The position numbers and the translations under genes were made by a program. A stretch of DNA of 20,000 nucleotides from positions 3,989,443 through 4,009,442 of the forward strand of contig CM031603.1 in the NCBI GenBank assembly GCA_018398815.1, written 5' to 3'. The stretch's first letter is position 1, and each line of letters opens with the position of its first letter. Below the pieces are notes generated by a model. It was not told the DNA's origin. It saw only the letters and a program-made list of their open reading frames with translations, and searched no databases. Shown here in pieces: positions 18,438-20,000 of this stretch. This DNA is from Conus ventricosus (taxonomy: Eukaryota; Mollusca; Gastropoda; Neogastropoda; Conidae).

Positions 18438-19174
18438 CTCTATGATGTATTTCCCCTTCCTCTAGTCCCAGGCCAGACTCATTTCAAATCAAGGGTATGA
18501 ATCTGGATGGCCAGGGGATTCTATTTTCTCTCTGTCTCTATTTTCTTCTCTCTGTTCAGGGTCTGCTGGTGTCTGTCTATATTTACGTCTCCGCCCCTTA
18601 CATTTTCCACAGTGTGTTTCTCCTTTTGTGTCCAGTTCTGTACACCATTCCTATCTCTTTGTCTGGTCTGTATCCCCCTCCCTCCCTTCTCCCCCTCCCT
18701 TTCTCCCCCCCCCACTCCCATTTTCTTTTTCATTCAGTTTCCTTCTTCTGTTTTTTCTCCTTTCTCTTCCTTATTCTTTTCCTCGTTCAGTTTGTTTTAT
18801 CTTCTACCTTTTCTGTGGTTGTCCTCATTTACTCGTTCAGTTTGTCGCGTCATCTACTTCTCCTACCCCGTTCACATCTTTCTTCGTTTCATCTCTCCAT
18901 CCTTCTCCTCTTCACTTCCCCACCTTCTTTCCTTTTCTTTAACTTTTTTCCCCGCTGTTTTATTCTTTTGCGTTTTTCTTCTACCTCTTCTTTGGTCTAG
19001 GTTTTCTGTCTTTTACGTCTTCGAGTTCTTTCCCTTTTCTTATCCTTTCGTCGTCGTCTTTCTGCACCTGTTGTGTTTGCTTTCTACTTTTTCGTCTTGT
19101 CCTGTCTTCTCCCCCAAGATATCATTGCCCTTTTTCTTTTTCTCTGAACGTCGATGTAGTTTCAAGTCGTGATG
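18435..19174. other. Long pyrimidine-rich, intron-like stretch
   Basis: The + strand is rich in T and C, with runs such as CTCCCCCCCCCCAC (near 18705-18717). There are no recognisable repeats. Open frames at 18497-19172 are Phe/Ser/Leu-rich and not gene-like. Its position just upstream of a candidate 3' splice site fits an intron on the + strand. Confidence 0.5.
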
Positions 19175-19184
19175 TGACCACAGA

Positions 19185-19204
19185 CTAACGCTTATCCGTT
19201 ACAG
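19185..19204 (+). promoter_or_regulatory. Candidate branch point and 3' splice site
   Basis: CTAAC at 19185-19189 matches the animal branch-point consensus (CTRAY), and CCGTTACAG ends at 19204, about 15 bases downstream. They follow the long pyrimidine-rich stretch and precede an open coding-like frame. The distance is short but within known limits. Sequence inspection only; no transcript evidence. Confidence 0.35.
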
Positions 19205-19385
19205 AAGAAGGAAGGTGTTCAGAGTAGGAGCGGGAGTAGAGGAGGTGGAAGGGGTGGGGGTGGGGGACGCATTGGAAAGGTAAAGGTGGATCCTTTCCTG
19301 ACAGAAGAGGTGAAGGCCCTAGGGACTGAGGTTCAGATCTGGACATCCAGGAATGTGACTGACTACCTAGCAAGACTGCTAAAAC
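19205..19385 (+). CDS. Candidate exon, Gly/Arg-rich then globular; truncated by a SINE
   Basis: From the candidate acceptor the frame reads KKEGVQ, then the RGG-type segment SRSGSRGGGRGGGGRIGK, then VKVDPFLTEEVKALGTEVQI and WTSRNVTDYLARLLK. The second part has a normal globular composition, unlike nearby low-complexity frames. The frame continues into the SINE and stops at TAG 19445-19447. The last residues, VTDYLARLLK, are equivalent to MTDNLARLLK encoded by the adjacent 51-bp repeat, so the exon end and the repeat unit are related. A good donor-like AAAG|GTAAAG at 19279/19280 offers a shorter exon (19205-19279). I do not recognise the protein. It may be a real exon, a pseudogene, or part of a mobile element. 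Confidence 0.35.
19374..19385. repeat. Left target-site duplication of the SINE
   Basis: GACTGCTAAAAC, matching GACTGTTAAAAC at 19794-19805 at 11 of 12 positions. It lies directly next to the A/G-rich tail (on the - strand) of the SINE. Confidence 0.75.
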
Positions 19386-19793
19386 CTTTTTCTTTCCTTT
19401 CTTTCTGCGTACGCAGGCTGATATTCCTGCGGACACTGCCTGTATAGACAGGCAGTGGAGTTCTGTGTGTATGACCCTTTTTTTATCCCGCCATTAAGGC
19501 AGCCATACTCCATCTTCGGGGAAGGCGTATGCTATGTGTAACGTTTCATCCATACCAACGGCCAAACTGGCCTTCTTTTCTGAAAGTTGGTGATGTAATT
19601 TTACGTGTGTGCAAGATGTTATGCGTGCGTTTACACACGGAACCTCGGTTTATAGTCTCATTCGAGGACTGTATGGGGAATGGAGTCAGAACCAATGTTA
19701 ACTCCGAGGGGAAAATCCCCCTGTACCGAAATTCGAACCCGCAACCCCAGGATCACGAGTCCGGCGCTCTACCAATTGAGCTAATCCGGCCCC
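19386..19793 (-). mobile_element. tRNA-derived SINE, gastropod type, about 408 bp
   Basis: On the - strand the element starts with GGGGCCGGATTAGCTCAATT and has internal Pol III boxes, a central body, and a 3' part reading GAGTATGGCTGCCTTAATGG then CGGGATAAAAA and GGGTCATACAC. It ends in a purine-rich tail (GAAAGAAAGGAAAGAAAAAGG). The 3' block, including TATGGCTGCCT-ATGGCGGG-TAAAAA-GGTCATACAC, agrees with a SINE I recall from caenogastropod genomes; that identification is from memory. A 10-bp hairpin with a 4-base loop, CACTGCCTGT/ACAGGCAGTG (19434-19457), sits near the 3' end. The head would be a tRNA-Thr-like fold with anticodon CGT, but the acceptor stem does not close and the T stem has mismatches, so it is not a functional tRNA. 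A 12-bp target-site duplication flanks the element. Confidence 0.88.
19729..19783 (-). promoter_or_regulatory. Internal Pol III promoter (A and B boxes) of the SINE
   Basis: On the - strand TAGCTCAATTGGT (19771-19783) fits the A box, and GGTTCGAATTT (19729-19739) fits the B box except for its last bases. Their spacing is that of a tRNA gene. This is the expected promoter for retroposition of the element. Confidence 0.8.
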
Positions 19794-19805
19794 GACTGTT
19801 AAAAC
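19794..19805. repeat. Right target-site duplication of the SINE
   Basis: GACTGTTAAAAC, adjoining the 5' (tRNA) end of the SINE, after which the 51-bp repeat resumes with AGCGTACTACACC. One base differs from the left copy. Confidence 0.75.
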
Positions 19806-20000
19806 AGCGTACTACACCCAGTGGTATGACACAACCTAGCAAGACTGCTAAAACAACGTCCCACATCCAGGGGTATGACTGACAACCTAGCAAGACTGCT
19901 GAAACAACGTCCTACGTCCAGGGGTATGACTGACAACCTAGCAAGACTGCTGAAACAGCGTACTACACCGAGGGGTATGACTGACAACCTAGAAAGACTG

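Larger units (their letters stand above)
19344..20000. repeat. 51-bp tandem repeat interrupted by a SINE
   Basis: The unit contains CGTCC, CATCCAGGGGTATGACTGAC, AACCTAGCAAGACTGCTAAA and ACAA. One partial unit lies at 19344-19385 before the SINE, and three full or near-full units plus a partial one lie at 19806-20000, continuing beyond the window. The period of the third unit is exactly 51 bases. In the + frame the repeat reads MTDNLARLLKQRPTSRG (17 residues) with no stop in the last two and a half units; the first unit after the SINE lacks two bases (GGTATGACACAAC) and breaks that frame. The - strand is also open (CFSSLARLSVIPLDVGR). Confidence 0.9.

Noticed and set aside
15743..18500. Long open frames of 799, 884 and 666 codons on the + strand
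   Set aside because: All three are readings of a 27-bp stop-free tandem repeat in different frames. They switch between the same three 9-residue patterns after indels and have no non-repeat domain.
18497..19172. 167- and 221-codon Phe/Ser/Leu-rich + strand frames
   Set aside because: They arise from a T/C-rich stretch with no stops by composition. Two overlapping frames look alike, and the segment fits an intron better.
19722..19793. A tRNA-Thr (CGT) gene on the - strand
   Set aside because: The A and B boxes and anticodon arm are recognisable, but the acceptor stem does not pair and the T stem is weak. The sequence continues into a SINE body with a tail and target-site duplication.

Overview
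The window is eukaryotic, gene-poor and dominated by repeats. The best guess for the source is a marine gastropod mollusc, probably a caenogastropod. This rests on a tRNA-headed SINE at 19386-19793 whose 3' half resembles an element I remember from gastropod sequences, on very long (GT)n/(CA)n, (TC)n, tetranucleotide and GTGC tracts, and on the lack of any bacterial-style gene packing. No database search was possible, so the taxon is an inference. Many repeat units differ by single-base gains or losses, which suggests a lightly polished long-read assembly; exact reading frames should be treated with caution.

Layout. 1-4105: one long degenerate minisatellite of about 23-27 bp units that changes through several subfamilies, purine-rich on the + strand. 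4106-4994: low-copy DNA with a possible decayed coding stretch on the - strand. 4995-5517: a 58-bp minisatellite. 5557-5928: an unrelated 34-bp minisatellite. 5929-9124: low-copy DNA broken up by (TC)n, (TG)n, a 67-bp duplication, tetranucleotide blocks and (CA)n. 9128-9276: a coding-like stretch on the - strand. 10153-10844: the decayed 3' coding end of a LINE-type retrotransposon, + strand. 11049-12835: alternating GTGC/GT tracts, inverted microsatellites able to form hairpins, and a diverged duplication of about 125 bp. 13145-13804: the best candidate protein-coding segment, on the - strand, with two compensating frame shifts. 13938-13956: a run of 19 G. 14850-18067: a 3.2-kb minisatellite superfamily with a 27-bp period, in two diverged subfamilies joined by a 42-bp composite unit. 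18285-18434: GCGT/GT tract. 18435-19174: pyrimidine-rich, intron-like. 19205-19385: a candidate + strand exon whose end runs into a 51-bp (17-codon) tandem repeat. A SINE has inserted into the first unit of that repeat and is flanked by a 12-bp target-site duplication.

No pathway or operon can be reconstructed. The long open frames in the window are almost all by-products of repeat units whose length is a multiple of three or that lack stop codons; they are not proposed as genes. The most informative biology is the repeat evolution (27-bp superfamily, 4.1-kb evolving array), the SINE nested in an exon-like 51-bp repeat, the LINE remnant, and the small conserved-looking protein at 13145-13804.
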